Part shown: positions 12,254 through 23,698 of the stretch, one piece after another | Layout: each line of letters starts with the position of its first letter | Position numbering within the stretch: position 1 is the first letter of the stretch | NCBI GenBank assembly: GCA_037501455.1 | Contig: CM074855.1 | Span: 33,513,001 to 33,577,000, forward strand | Reading direction: 5' to 3' | Source of the DNA: Lantana camara | Taxonomy: Eukaryota > Streptophyta > Magnoliopsida > Lamiales > Verbenaceae | Length of the DNA: 64,000 nucleotides | Notes under the pieces: generated by a model | What the model was told of the DNA's origin: nothing | Database searches by the model: none | What the model saw: the letters and a program-made list of their open reading frames with translations, nothing else | Translations under genes and position numbers: made by a program

Positions 12254-12579
12254 ACCTCGTTAATCGTGTTTCTGATTCGTCTCAATTATTCTGAATTTGG
12301 TAGAAATTCTTAGGCTTAGATGCGAATTAGGTATTCATGAGTTCTTTTAGAAAGCCTGAATTACGAAACTGTAATTTTTCCTGAATTTCTAAAACTGTTT
12401 TCTCAAATCGTGTTTTTGAAAAATTGTTTTAGTTGAAATTTGTTTAAATCGATTTTTTTTTAATTTTGGATTGAAACGGGTTTTGGAGAAACCCGGAAAT
12501 ACGAAACGGGACACGAAAAGAATGGGATTGGGCGTGCTAGCACGTCGCACGCCCAAACCCCATTACCGCCGCCCAGCCC

Positions 12580-12682
12580 TCCCGCATCCGCGCGGGAGGC
12601 CTCCCCGCCCGCCTAGGCGCCCTGCTCGCCTGTCCCGCAACCGTGCGGGACAGCCGCCTGCTCCTCCCGCAACCGCGCGGGA
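12580..12682 (+). repeat. Array of GC-rich palindromes in copia B leader
   Basis: Three units: tcccgcatccgcgcggga (12580-12597), gtcccgcaaccgtgcgggac (12632-12651) and tcccgcaaccgcgcggga (12665-12682). Further GCGCGC-rich inverted repeats follow to about 12812. Each unit could form a hairpin of seven or eight base pairs. Confidence 0.85.
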
Positions 12683-14033
12683 GCGCCCGCCCAGGGATGG
12701 GCGGGACTGCCTGCCCGCGCCGCACATCTGCGCGCAAGGGCGCGCCTGGCGCGCGCACTCTGGCGGCAATCGCTGCCGGCTGTGCGCAGCGCTGGCGCGC
12801 GCCTAGCGCGCGCTCCTGCACGGCGGGCGGGCGATCCCGCGTCATGCCGGGCCCGTGCATTCGTGTTTTCGTGTTTCGTGTTTTTCGGTCCGAAAAATCC
12901 CGATTTAATTTTATTTTAATTTTATCTTTTAAAATCAGTTTTGGTAAAATAAAATTATTTTAAAATTTTGATTAAATTGGGATTTTTGAGAAATTAAAGC
13001 GATTTGTTTTTTTGGAAAAATTATGAATATTATTTTCTGAAAATAATGAAAGAATAAAATTATTAATTTTGGAAATTAATTGGAATTTTATTAGTTTAAT
13101 GTTTTTCGGGTTTTATTGAAAAGGCTCTTGAACAAGAATTGCATCTAAGTCGTGTTTTGAGTCATTAGGACTTGAAACGAGAATTTTAATTTATTGGCTA
13201 AATTTAAATTCTCGCAAAAGCATGTTAGGTGATCATGGGTTTAGATCTATGTATGGTTTTAATTTATGCACATGAATGGTTTCAATTGGGGTTGGAGCCC
13301 TATAGTTGCGTTTTTCAATTGAGGTTGGAGCCTCACTTATGTGCGTACTGTTATGTGATTTATTATGTGGCTTTCCATATTACTGTTTTTGAGGCCGGGG
13401 TATGCCCCGTGTAATTGTCTAAGGCCAATATGAAGATTGAGCCTTATTACTTTATGTCTTTTTCTTTTTATTGTAATTTGAGAGTAGAGATAGGTGGTGA
13501 GGTTTTATTTTCATTTTGGAGACAATGCACCCATGGAGTAAGATGGACCACATTCAAGTAACAAGGAGGCCATAAGTGAAGACCCCTCAAAATGTTAGGG
13601 AGGGGAATCTCAATTGTTAAATGTAATAGAGATAGGGCTCGTATTTTGTTACCGCTTTCCCTTATGTGATTTGAACTGTTTATGTGGCATGTATGTTAGA
13701 ACTTGTGATTGTGGAGTGGCTCCCACATATCACGCATAAGATAGGTAGAACCCATGATCATTACATGTTAGTATCATGCTAGGACATGTTATCTGTTTAT
13801 GTGCTTGTTTGAAATGCATTTAAGTGTACTTGCATTAATCAAAGACTAATAAAATTGGATAACATATATGTTGGTGAGGTCGAACCGGACAACTCTCCGG
13901 TTGATTCGAAAATTCCCATTAAATATTAAGCTAATTTCGAACAAATAGGTGTTTAATTCGAGATGCAAGTTTTGAATTAAATTCCTAGCATTCCATCAAT
14001 AGGTTTTAAGTTTAGTAAGTAAAGCTAGTTATT

Positions 14034-14353
14034 GTCCGCGAGTCGTGGGATAGCTAGTGGAGCTTACTAGTTCTTAGTTACCTAATTGATCATTTTAAAT
14101 GATCAATATTTCGTGGTCAATTTTGGCAAGGGCGATGTCCGCGAGTCGTGGGTCGTTCGAACTAAGTTTTGGTCATGATCTTATGATTGATGGGTCTAGC
14201 TTAACACCTAAGTAAATATGGATGTCGCACGAGTCGTGGGTCCATATTGAAAGATAGGTGATGCAAAAACAATTACTGAGAGTTCTAAAGGTGTTAGAAT
14301 TGGTAAGTTGTACCTACCTAGGGTTCTTACTTAGAATGTCCGCGAGTCGTGGG
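14034..14353 (+). repeat. Four dispersed 16-bp repeats upstream of gag (copia B)
   Basis: gtccgcgagtcgtggg at 14034-14049, 14137-14152 and 14338-14353, and the variant gtcgcacgagtcgtggg at 14224-14240. The sequence between them is unrelated and spacing is about 90-115 bp. All four are kept in A and C. Confidence 0.9.
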
Positions 14354-14559
14354 TTCGAGGTAAAATGCCTAGGATCTTAGTACCCATTGGGAAACGTGTT
14401 CCTCTTAGATCTTTGGGAATTCTAGATCTTTGAAAAACAGTGGGAGCTACAATAGATTAAAGACCTTATCTTTTGTATATCGTTATAATTCAGCATGCTC
14501 ACTAGTTCTCTGTTTCACCATTTAGGTCGTAGATTCTGTGATTCTCTACGTGTTTTGAA

Positions 14560-17500
14560 ATGGCAACCAAAAACCCTCTTGTATCGATCCTCGAGTCAAA
14601 CAAGTTGACTGGTCCCAACTATTCTGATTGGCTGAGGAATCTAAAAATCATTTTAGATTCTGAGAAGAGAACTTATGTTCTCTTCGAAGGGGAGCCTACT
14701 CCTGAAGGGGAGGCTCCCACTCGGGCCGAGCGGGACGCGATTCAGAAGTGGAAGGATGATAATCTCCAAGCCCGTTGTCTTATGTTGGCTAACATGTCTC
14801 CGGACTTGCAAAGACAACATGAGGCCATGGAATTTGCTTGGGAGATTTACGACCACTTAGAGCAACTTTACCGCCCTCATGAACGTGTTACAAGGTATAA
14901 CACTTCAAAGGAATTATTCCACTTGAGAATGAGGGAAGGTTCAAGTGTCCATGAATATGGACTCAAGTTTCTTGCCCTTACTGAGAAACTTGCCTCCATG
15001 GACATGCCGCTGAAAGATGAGCTTTCAGTGGATCTGTTGCTAGCTTCGCTCCCACCATCATTCAACCCATTTGTCCTTAACTTCAACATGAATCATGCTG
15101 GTGCTACTGTAGCTGAGCTGATTAGTCAGCTTGTGACTGCTGAAAGCACGATCAAGAAGGACAATAAGGTTTTGATGGTGAATGCTCCATCTTCCTCTTC
15201 TGGGCCTTCTAAAGGTAAGGGCAAGAAAGCCCAAAAGAAGAAGAAGAAACCCCTTAGGCCCACTGGTGGCATTTCGAAGGGGAAGGCCCAAAAGAAGAAG
15301 CGTGATCAGAAAGAGGATGTTTGCTTCCATTGTGGCAAAGCGGGACATTGGAGGAGAAACTGCCCAGAGTACAAGGCTACTCTAAAGAAAGGTATCTTTC
15401 TCGTTGAAGTAAATCTTTCTATTAATTCTAGTTCTTGGGTACTTGATACCGGTTGTGGAACTCATATCTGTAATGATGTACAGATGCTAAGTGAAGTCCA
15501 ACAACTCAAAGAAGGAGAATGTGTCTTGAAGATCGGCGATGGCTCAAACGTTGAAGCTCGAGCTTTAGGCACAATTAGATTAGATTTAGGTAGTTTTGAG
15601 TTAGTATTAAACAAAGTCCTTTATGTACCGAGCATTATTCGTAATATAATTTCAGTTCCAATATTAGATTGCGAAGGTTATGAAACTTATATTAAGAATG
15701 GTAAATACTTTATCAAACGGAACAACTCTTCCGTTCATATCGGTACTCTAAGTAATGGACTTTACCTAACTCAAAATATCAATATTATGAATATACAACG
15801 AAAAACAAAGCGTAAGAGAGATGACAAAGTTTCAGCTCCCTTATGGCACGCTAGATTAGGACACATTTCCAAGAACAGAATTAGCAAGATAAACACTTTA
15901 GGATCATTCTCTGAAAATGATCTCAAAGAGTTAACTTCTTGCGAATCCTGTCTCAAAGGAAAAATGTCCAAAGTTCCTTTTAAAGGAACTGTGGAACGTG
16001 CCTCTAAGGTTCTGGATTTGATCCATACTGATGTTTGTGGACCGCTTAGTGTAAGCACAAGAAACAATCATCAGTATTTCATAACCTTCACTGACGACTT
16101 TAGTCGGTATGGTTATGTATACTTAATGAAGTATAAATCTGAAGCTTTTGAGAAATTCTTAGAATTTCAAAAGGAGGTTGAGAACCAAACTGGTCACAAG
16201 ATCAAAGCACTTCGATCTGATCGAGGAGGCGAATATCTTAGTGAAGAATTCCTTAATCATCTCAAAGGTAATGGGATTATCTCTCAGTGGACTCCTCCGG
16301 GAACTCCTCAGCTTAATGGAGTTTCTGAGAGAAGGAATCGAACCCTACTTGATATGGTTCGTTCCATGATGAGTTTCACTGACTTACCGCCTTCTTTCTG
16401 GGGTTATGCCCTAGAAAGTGCAGCAAAGATTTTGAATCTTGTTCCCTCTAAGTCAGTCCCTAAAACGCCCTATGAAATGTGGCATGGTAAAATCCCTAGT
16501 TATTCTTACTTAAGAATTTGGGGTTGTCCTGCTTACGTGAAGAGGACAGTGGGAGATAAGTTAGAATCTCGTTCTAACTTATGCTACTTTGTAGGTTATC
16601 CTAAGGAATCCATAGGATACTACTTCTATGATCAATCTGAACAAAAGGTGTTTGTTTCCAGAAATGCCACTTTTCTTGAGGAACCGTTCCTTAAAGAAAA
16701 GAAAGGCAAGATCATAGAATTAGAAGAAGTACAAAGTGACCCCATACCACCCACTGAAGAAACGTCCCACTCTGATCAACTACAACCAATCACGAATTTC
16801 GATACACATGTAAATCCTCCTCTAAGGCGTTCTGAACGTACTCCTAGACAGCCGGAGAGATGGTATGGATTCTTCCATGAAATCTCTCAAAAGGATAATG
16901 ATCCTTTGACATATAAGGAGGCACTTTCAGATTCTGACTCTGAACAGTGGATAGAAGCCATGAAATCCGAAATGGATTCCATGAACTCCAACCAAGTTTG
17001 GACCTTGGTAGATTTGCCTGATGGGGTCAAACCCATAGGTTGCAAATGGATCTTTAAGAGAAAGCTTGGAGTTGATGGAAGCATTGCAGCCTACAAAGCA
17101 AGACTGGTTGCAAAAGGATTCACTCAGAGACCCGGCGTGGACTTTGACGAAACCTTTTCACCAGTTGCAATGCAAAAGTCCATTCGAATCATGCTTGCCA
17201 TTGCTGCATATTATGACTATGAGATATGGCAAATGGATGTGAAAACTGCCTTTCTCAATGGTGACATTGACAAAGACATTTATATGGAGCAACCCATAGG
17301 TTTCACATTCAGTGGGAGTGAGCAAAAGGTTTGCAAACTCCAAAGGTCAATCTATGGATTGAAACAGGCTTCTAGGAATTGGAACATTCGATTTGATGAA
17401 TCGGTCAAAGCGTTTGGCTTCATCCAAATTTCGAATGAGTCATGTGTGTATAGAAAGGAATTGGAGACCTCAGTGCAATTCTTAGTACTTTATGTTGATG

Positions 17501-18480
17501 ACATCCTTCTTATTGGGAATTCGAAGGATGACATGAAAGTGACTAAGTTATGGTTATCGAACCAATTCGAGATGAAAGATCTTGGTGATGCGTCCTATAT
17601 CCTTGGAATTAAAATCTATAGAGATAGATCTAGAAGGTTAATAGGACTATCACAGTCGATGTACATTGACAAAGTATTGAAGAGATTCAATATGGAGTCA
17701 GCAAAGGTTAAGAACCTTCCTATGAGTGTAGGAACATGTCTTTCAAAGAAGATGTGTCCTAAGACTAACCTTGAGAAGGAAAGAATGACTCATACACCTT
17801 ATGCATCAGCAATAGGTAGCATAATGTATGCAATGTTATGTACTCGACCGGATGTGGCTTATGCACTTAGTGTAACAAGTCGTTTCCAATCTGACCCTGG
17901 AGATGGTCACTGGGCTGCCGTGAAGAATATTCTTAAGTACTTGAAAAGTACTAAAGATTTATTCTTAGTTTACGGAGGTCAGAAAGATCTTACTATCGAA
18001 GGATACTGCGATGCAAGCTTTGCATCTGACTTAGATGATTTTAAGTCAATGTCAGGATACATTTTCTGCCTAAACGGCGGAGCAGTGAGTTGGAAGAGTT
18101 CCAAGCAAACTACCACTGCTGATTCGACCACTGAGGCCGAATACTTAGCTGCAAATGATGCAGCTAAGGAAGGTGTTTGGATTAGAAACTTCATTCAAGA
18201 ATTGAATGTTGTTCCTAGCATGAAAGACCCCATTACTGTGTTTTGTGACAACACTGGGGCGGTTGCTCAAGCAAGAGAACCAAGATCTCACCAACGGACC
18301 AAGCACATTATGAGGAAGTATCACCTAATCCGTGATATTATCAAAAGAGGAGATGTGCTAATTGAGAGGGTCACATCAGCAGAGAACGTGGCAGATCCAC
18401 TTACTAAACCCCTTAGTCGAGAAGCTTTCCAAGGTCATCTTCAGAAGATGGGACTTAGAGTAGCTTTAGAATGGCTTTGA
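14560..18480 (+). CDS. Copia gag-pol polyprotein (element B)
   Basis: An uninterrupted 1306-residue polyprotein that is cut into capsid and enzymes in cytoplasmic virus-like particles and copies the element through RNA. Domains in order: gag (about 10-200) with a lysine-rich tract (220-250); CCHC zinc knuckle C255, C258, H263, C268; aspartic protease DTG at 296-298; HHCC finger H430, H435, C461, C464; integrase with D491, D554 and E590 (35 residues between the last two); reverse transcriptase (about 811-1055) with D893 and YVDD at 978-981; RNase H with D1151, E1192 and D1230. Every key residue I looked for is present. The start is the first ATG of the frame, following the conserved acceptor. 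Integrase before reverse transcriptase defines copia order; TNT1-94-like proteins are the nearest I recognise. It lies 6 bases from the polypurine tract. Confidence 0.96.
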   Translation: MATKNPLVSILESNKLTGPNYSDWLRNLKIILDSEKRTYVLFEGEPTPEGEAPTRAERDAIQKWKDDNLQARCLMLANMSPDLQRQHEAMEFAWEIYDHLEQLYRPHERVTRYNTSKELFHLRMREGSSVHEYGLKFLALTEKLASMDMPLKDELSVDLLLASLPPSFNPFVLNFNMNHAGATVAELISQLVTAESTIKKDNKVLMVNAPSSSSGPSKGKGKKAQKKKKKPLRPTGGISKGKAQKKKRDQKEDVCFHCGKAGHWRRNCPEYKATLKKGIFLVEVNLSINSSSWVLDTGCGTHICNDVQMLSEVQQLKEGECVLKIGDGSNVEARALGTIRLDLGSFELVLNKVLYVPSIIRNIISVPILDCEGYETYIKNGKYFIKRNNSSVHIGTLSNGLYLTQNINIMNIQRKTKRKRDDKVSAPLWHARLGHISKNRISKINTLGSFSENDLKELTSCESCLKGKMSKVPFKGTVERASKVLDLIHTDVCGPLSVSTRNNHQYFITFTDDFSRYGYVYLMKYKSEAFEKFLEFQKEVENQTGHKIKALRSDRGGEYLSEEFLNHLKGNGIISQWTPPGTPQLNGVSERRNRTLLDMVRSMMSFTDLPPSFWGYALESAAKILNLVPSKSVPKTPYEMWHGKIPSYSYLRIWGCPAYVKRTVGDKLESRSNLCYFVGYPKESIGYYFYDQSEQKVFVSRNATFLEEPFLKEKKGKIIELEEVQSDPIPPTEETSHSDQLQPITNFDTHVNPPLRRSERTPRQPERWYGFFHEISQKDNDPLTYKEALSDSDSEQWIEAMKSEMDSMNSNQVWTLVDLPDGVKPIGCKWIFKRKLGVDGSIAAYKARLVAKGFTQRPGVDFDETFSPVAMQKSIRIMLAIAAYYDYEIWQMDVKTAFLNGDIDKDIYMEQPIGFTFSGSEQKVCKLQRSIYGLKQASRNWNIRFDESVKAFGFIQISNESCVYRKELETSVQFLVLYVDDILLIGNSKDDMKVTKLWLSNQFEMKDLGDASYILGIKIYRDRSRRLIGLSQSMYIDKVLKRFNMESAKVKNLPMSVGTCLSKKMCPKTNLEKERMTHTPYASAIGSIMYAMLCTRPDVAYALSVTSRFQSDPGDGHWAAVKNILKYLKSTKDLFLVYGGQKDLTIEGYCDASFASDLDDFKSMSGYIFCLNGGAVSWKSSKQTTTADSTTEAEYLAANDAAKEGVWIRNFIQELNVVPSMKDPITVFCDNTGAVAQAREPRSHQRTKHIMRKYHLIRDIIKRGDVLIERVTSAENVADPLTKPLSREAFQGHLQKMGLRVALEWL

Positions 18481-18485
18481 CGGGC

Positions 18486-18496
18486 AAGTGGGAGAT
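18486..18496 (+). other. Polypurine tract of copia B
   Basis: aagtgggagat directly before the 3' LTR; primes plus-strand DNA synthesis in LTR elements. Confidence 0.85.
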
Positions 18497-20444
18497 TGTT
18501 AGGAATAGTGCCCTAAAAAGCCGATTGTATATCCGCTTTGTGCTTTTCCTTATTGTAATCACAGACAATCTTTGAATGAAATAACGAATTGAGGCAACAC
18601 TTCTTTATATGCTCTTGTTTGGTATGCGTTTACTTTAGCTGTGCATGTATGAGAACTCCCCTAATCCTGATGACTATAGGACTCTACCATTTAGGTGAAA
18701 TGGTTCATGAAACGAGCCCTATATCACATAAGTCATGATTAGTAAAATACTCCAAGCCGATGAGTCCTACAGACAGTGGGAGTGTCAACCTGACTCCTCT
18801 AAGGCTTGCTTGTGGGATCACGCCCTTAAGAAGGACCACCTTGTTTCATGGAGGTGCAAAGTGTATAGTTGATACGTGCGTGATACATGAGGGTGCTTAC
18901 TTTAATAAGTAAGTTCACTGAGGTGCCCCGTGTGAGAACATTCCTAAATGGGAAAGGAAGTTTCTATTTCAGGAAATGGAAACTTCCAGATTAGGAAATA
19001 TCTCACGAGTCATTGATGTGATTAATTGATCCTTAGACTTGAGGTTCCTTGTCACTTTATGAGTTAACTCTGTAGTCTTAGGTATAAGCTTTAAAGGGTG
19101 TCGCCTTAGACAACTGATTCAAGGCTTATGCTGGGGCTGCACAAGTGATTCATGAAAGTGAATGAGAATCAAGAAAGGACCTACACTTGCATTTGCAAGG
19201 TGATCTCTTATTGTGTAAGTCATTCATATGCCATATGGAGTCCTTGGCCAAGGCAGTAGATCAAGACATCAAGAAAAGGGTTTCTTGGATTGAGATCAAA
19301 TGGATATGAAATGCACTTAGCTTTAAGACCGGATTATTAGGGTTCTGATTATTCCCTTGCCCTAGATCTTGGTTGAGAGATAGTAAGTAGGAGGATTGTA
19401 TCTCACATGATTCAATGACTTAAAGGTTCTGTCGAATCCGAACATTCCAATTCAGCTAGGGGTTAAACACCTGTTGCTAGACTATGGTCGTTTAATCTGT
19501 GGACTGATTAATTAATTAGTGAATTAATTAATTGGGGTCACTGCTAATTGAATTGAGAACCTAGAGGGTCACACACAACAACTTGGTTACATGAGTTGAG
19601 GCTTGAAAATGATTAAACGAGTTAATCGGACCAAGAGGGTTCCACACGTGTGAATTCACACGTGTGGATCACGTGAGTGACACGTGTCACTGTGACACGT
19701 GTCACACACGTGTATATATATATATATTATATATATATTAAATAATTAATTAGTTAATTATTTAATAGACTTTGGTTTAATTTTGAATTAAAAAGAAAGT
19801 CTAATTTTGGAGAAAATAATCTAGTTAATTAATTATGAATTAATTAATTAGATAAAATAAGTTATTTATTTTATAATAAATAAAGTATAAAATTATCCAA
19901 AAATAGTTTGGATATTTTTTAAGCTCTCTTCAAAGTTGACTAGAATTAGAATTCAAAGTCAAGGTTGAAAATACTTGATCCTCAAGTAATAGGAGAGAGG
20001 GACCAAAATCCTAGCCCATAAAGGACTAGGAATTTCGGCACTCCCTTGCCTATATATAGGGGAGCTCGAGCTCCCCTTTAGAGCTAATAGACAATTCTTG
20101 GTTCATGTGTTGAACACCTTCCTTTCTCCAAGATTAAATTAAACCCTAGGTTAAGCCCAAACACTAACTAGAGAACTAGCATCCTTACTAGTTAGATTGT
20201 GATCAAGTTGGTGGACTTTCTCTAGAGACTTCAAGTTAGAAGTTTGAAGATTCGAGCTTTACCAAGGAGAGGGGATCAAGCCGCGTGAAGAGCGTTCTTG
20301 GGTGGCTTGAAACGCTTCAAGAAAGAATAAAAGAAAAGTAAGTTTTCTATCTTTACGAATTTGGTTACACGATTGCGAGTCCTAGATCCTTTTGTTGGGA
20401 AAAATTTTTAAATTCCGCTGCTTTCTGATTCGTGTTTTCCAACA
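18497..20444 (+). repeat. 3' LTR of copia B
   Basis: 1948 bp, the same length as the 5' LTR and identical to it at each position compared, including the AT repeat and the homopolymer runs where B and C differ. Confidence 0.96.
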
Positions 20445-21304
20445 ACCATAACCCAGATCTGAGCAGATCCGGAGATCTCCCTTCCGCCACCATAGACCCC
20501 TTCCTCCATTTTAGCTAGGGCATAAGCCTCTTGTCATCTCGCCGCCGTTAGCCTTCACCATGGATTCCGGCTAGATTGCAGGAGAAGGAACTCCAGAACT
20601 TCTTCAGCAAACGTGTTTCATGCCACCGTCTCCTTACATCTCTCGGACTGGATTCATCTCCATCAGTCCCGATCGACCACCACGGTGAGTCACCTTCCTT
20701 TCCCATCACGATTTCAGTAGCAGCGGCACAACAACAGTAGCTGCTGCCTCCCATGAATTGTAATCCCTCTTTTGCATAAGTTTTCTCTTGTTTAGGATGA
20801 ATTGTTTTAATTTAATTAAATTGACTAATTAGTTTAGTCAGATTGTATTATGAAATTATGCCTTGATGAGACTTGCATAGTTGTTAAAAATCAACTTTAG
20901 TGAACTAGACTTTTGAATTGTTGTCTGTATTGTTTAACTGGAATGTTATGGTATGGAATTGACTTTATGTTTATAAATTTTGGTGTTGAGGGATCTATTG
21001 GGATCGAGAATGCATGAATTATTTTTGTAGGAATGTTAATGATAATGTTATTACTCTTAAGTGAATGAATGTTGGTGATAACACGTGATACTTAATTCGG
21101 ATAATCATGGGCTTTGCATTTTGGTTAAATTTCTGATATTCGATCTTTCACACAATTAGTGTCTATATTCATTAATATATGACAGTAAGAAATTATTAGC
21201 ATTTAAATTGGGATTCATTCTGATAATCTAAGTTGTATTGAGTGGAGGTTAGCTCAGATAGCTAATTGTAATTTGATAATTAAACAGGTTGATTGTTTGG
21301 AGAC
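20445..21304 (+). repeat. Solo gypsy LTR K, segment 2
   Basis: Lies between B and C. Starts with the duplicated accat of B and ends with gagac, the left target duplication of C (21300-21304). It carries the predicted donor of K intron 1 (CACG then GTGAGT, intron from 20685). The AT-rich remainder shows no gene. Confidence 0.85.
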
Positions 21305-23254
21305 TGTTAGGAATAGTGCCCTAAAAAGCCGATTGTATATCCGCTTTGTGCTTTTCCTTATTGTAATCACAGACAATCTTTGAATGAAATAACGAATTGA
21401 GGCAACACTTCTTTATATGCTCTTGTTTGGTATGCGTTTACTTTAGCTGTGCATGTATGAGAACTCCCCTAATCCTGATGACTATAGGACTCTACCATTT
21501 AGGTGAAATGGTTCATGAAACGAGCCCTATATCACATAAGTCATGATTAGTAAAATACTCCAAGCCGATGAGTCCTACAGACAGTGGGAGTGTCAACCTG
21601 ACTCCTCTAAGGCTTGCTTGTGGGATCACGCCCTTAAGAAGGACCACCTTGTTTCATGGAGGTGCAAAGTGTATAGTTGATACGTGCGTGATACATGAGG
21701 GTGCTTACTTTAATAAGTAAGTTCACTGAGGTGCCCCGTGTGAGAACATTCCTAAATGGGAAAGGAAGTTTCTATTTCAGGAAATGGAAACTTCCAGATT
21801 AGGAAATATCTCACGAGTCATTGATGTGATTAATTGATCCTTAGACTTGAGGTTCCTTGTCACTTTATGAGTTAACTCTGTAGTCTTAGGTATAAGCTTT
21901 AAAGGGTGTCGCCTTAGACAACTGATTCAAGGCTTATGCTGGGGCTGCACAAGTGATTCATGAAAGTGAATGAGAATCAAGAAAGGACCTACACTTGCAT
22001 TTGCAAGGTGATCTCTTATTGTGTAAGTCATTCATATGCCATATGGAGTCCTTGGCCAAGGCAGTAGATCAAGACATCAAGAAAAGGGTTTCTTGGATTG
22101 AGATCAAATGGATATGAAATGCACTTAGCTTTAAGACCGGATTATTAGGGTTCTGATTATTCCCTTGCCCTAGATCTTGGTTGAGAGATAGTAAGTAGGA
22201 GGATTGTATCTCACATGATTCAATGACTTAAAGGTTCTGTCGAATCCGAACATTCCAATTCAGCTAGGGGTTAAACACCTGTTGCTAGACTATGGTCGTT
22301 TAATCTGTGGACTGATTAATTAATTAGTGAATTAATTAATTGGGGTCACTGCTAATTGAATTGAGAACCTAGAGGGTCACACACAACAACTTGGTTACAT
22401 GAGTTGAGGCTTGAAAATGATTAAACGAGTTAATCGGACCAAGAGGGTTCCACACGTGTGAATTCACACGTGTGGATCACGTGAGTGACACGTGTCACTG
22501 TGACACGTGTCACACACGTGTATATATATATATATATTATATATATATTAAATAATTAATTAGTTAATTATTTAATAGACTTTGGTTTAATTTTGAATTA
22601 AAAAGAAAGTCTAATTTTGGAGAAAATAATCTAGTTAATTAATTATGAATTAATTAATTAGATAAAATAAGTTATTTATTTTATAATAAATAAAGTATAA
22701 AATTATCCAAAAATAGTTTGGATAATTTTAAGCTCTCTTCAAAGTTGACTAGAATTAGAATTCAAAGTCAAGGTTGAAAAATACTTGATCCTCAAGTAAT
22801 AGGAGAGAGGGACCAAAATCCTAGCCCATAAAGGACTAGGAATTTCGGCACCCCCTTGCCTATATATAGGGGAGCTCGAGCTCCCCTTTAGAGCTAATAG
22901 ACAATTCTTGGTTCATGTGTTGAACACCTTCCTTTCTCCAAGATTAAATTAAACCCTAGGTTAAGCCCAAACACTAACTAGAGAACTAGCATCCTTACTA
23001 GTTAGATTGTGATCAAGTTGGTGGACTTTCTCTAGAGACTTCAAGTTAGAAGTTTGAAGATTCGAGCTTTACCAAGGAGAGGGGATCAAGCCGCGTGAAG
23101 AGCGTTCTTGGGTGGCTTGAAACGCTTCAAGAAAGAATAAAAGAAAAGTAAGTTTTCTATCTTTACGAATTTGGTTACACGATTGCGAGTCCTAGATCCT
23201 TTTGTTGGGAAAAATTTTTAAATTCCGCTGCTTTCTGATTCGTGTTTTCCAACA
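21305..23254 (+). repeat. 5' LTR of copia C
   Basis: 1950 bp, TGTTAGG to CCAACA. Differs from the B LTR by two more bases in the AT repeat, one fewer base in a T run near 22725, one more in an A run near 22780 and a T to C change near 22853. Confidence 0.95.
22453..22886 (+). promoter_or_regulatory. LTR promoter of copia C: G-box cluster, TATA box, palindrome
   Basis: Six CACGTG boxes (22453-22520), tatatata at 22861-22868 and ggggagctcgagctcccc at 22869-22886, in the same order as in B. The 3' LTR copy is at 30660 to about 31093. Confidence 0.7.
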
Positions 23255-23256
23255 AG

Positions 23257-23269
23257 TGGTATCAGAGCC
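23257..23269 (+). other. Primer-binding site of copia C
   Basis: tggtatcagagcc two bases after the 5' LTR. Confidence 0.95.
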
Positions 23270-23595
23270 ACCTCGTTAATCGTGTTTCTGATTCGTCTCA
23301 ATTATTCTGAATTTGGTAGAAATTCTTAGGCTTAGATGCGAATTAGGTATTCATGAGTTCTTTTAGAAAGCCTGAATTACGAAACTGTAATTTTTCCTAA
23401 ATTTCTAAAACTGTTTTCTCAAACCGTGTTTTTGAAAAATTGTTTTAGTTGAAATTTGTTTAAATCGAATTTTTTTTAATTTTGGATTGAAACGGGTTTT
23501 GGAGAAACCCGGAAATACGAAACGGGACACGAAAAGAATGGGATTGGGCGTGCTAGCACGTCGCACGCCCAAACCCCATTACCGCCGCCCAGCCC

Positions 23596-23698
23596 TCCCG
23601 CATCCGCGCGGGAGGCCTCCCCGCCCGCCTAGGCGCCCTGCTCGCCTGTCCCGCAACCGTGCGGGACAGCCGCCTGCTCCTCCCGCAACCGCGCGGGA
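23596..23698 (+). repeat. Array of GC-rich palindromes in copia C leader
   Basis: Units at 23596-23613, 23648-23667 and 23681-23698, identical to those in B. Confidence 0.85.

Larger units (their letters stand above)
12132..14525 (+). other. Predicted intron spanning LTR end, primer site and leader (copia B)
   Basis: The donor GTAAGTTTTC at 12132 and the acceptor TTCTCTGTTTCACCATTTAG ending at 14525 would remove 2394 bases, leaving a leader of a few hundred bases that joins only 34 bases before the gag start. Upstream ATGs in the leader (for example 12471, 12643, 13229) would be removed. Both sites are conserved in A and C. Predicted from sequence only. Confidence 0.5.
12254..14559 (+). other. 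Untranslated leader of copia B
   Basis: About 2.3 kb without a supported gene. It holds a very GC-rich block (12530-12860), an AT-rich middle and four 16-bp repeats close to gag. Open frames across the GC-rich block reflect base composition. Confidence 0.85.
10291..20444 (+). mobile_element. Copia element B, full length, apparently intact
   Basis: A complete Ty1/copia retrotransposon of 10,154 bp: two 1948-bp LTRs, primer-binding site, 2.3-kb leader, one 1306-codon gag-pol frame and polypurine tract. The target duplication accat is perfect (10286-10290 and 20445-20449). I saw no difference between the two LTRs where I compared them, so insertion was recent. It is inserted in solo LTR K in the same orientation as C. 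Confidence 0.96.

Noticed and set aside
12471..12963. Open frames of 106-111 residues on both strands in the GC-rich leader of B (also 23487-23979 in C).
   Set aside because: They lie in the GC-rich palindrome block, are open on both strands at once and look like no protein; composition explains them.
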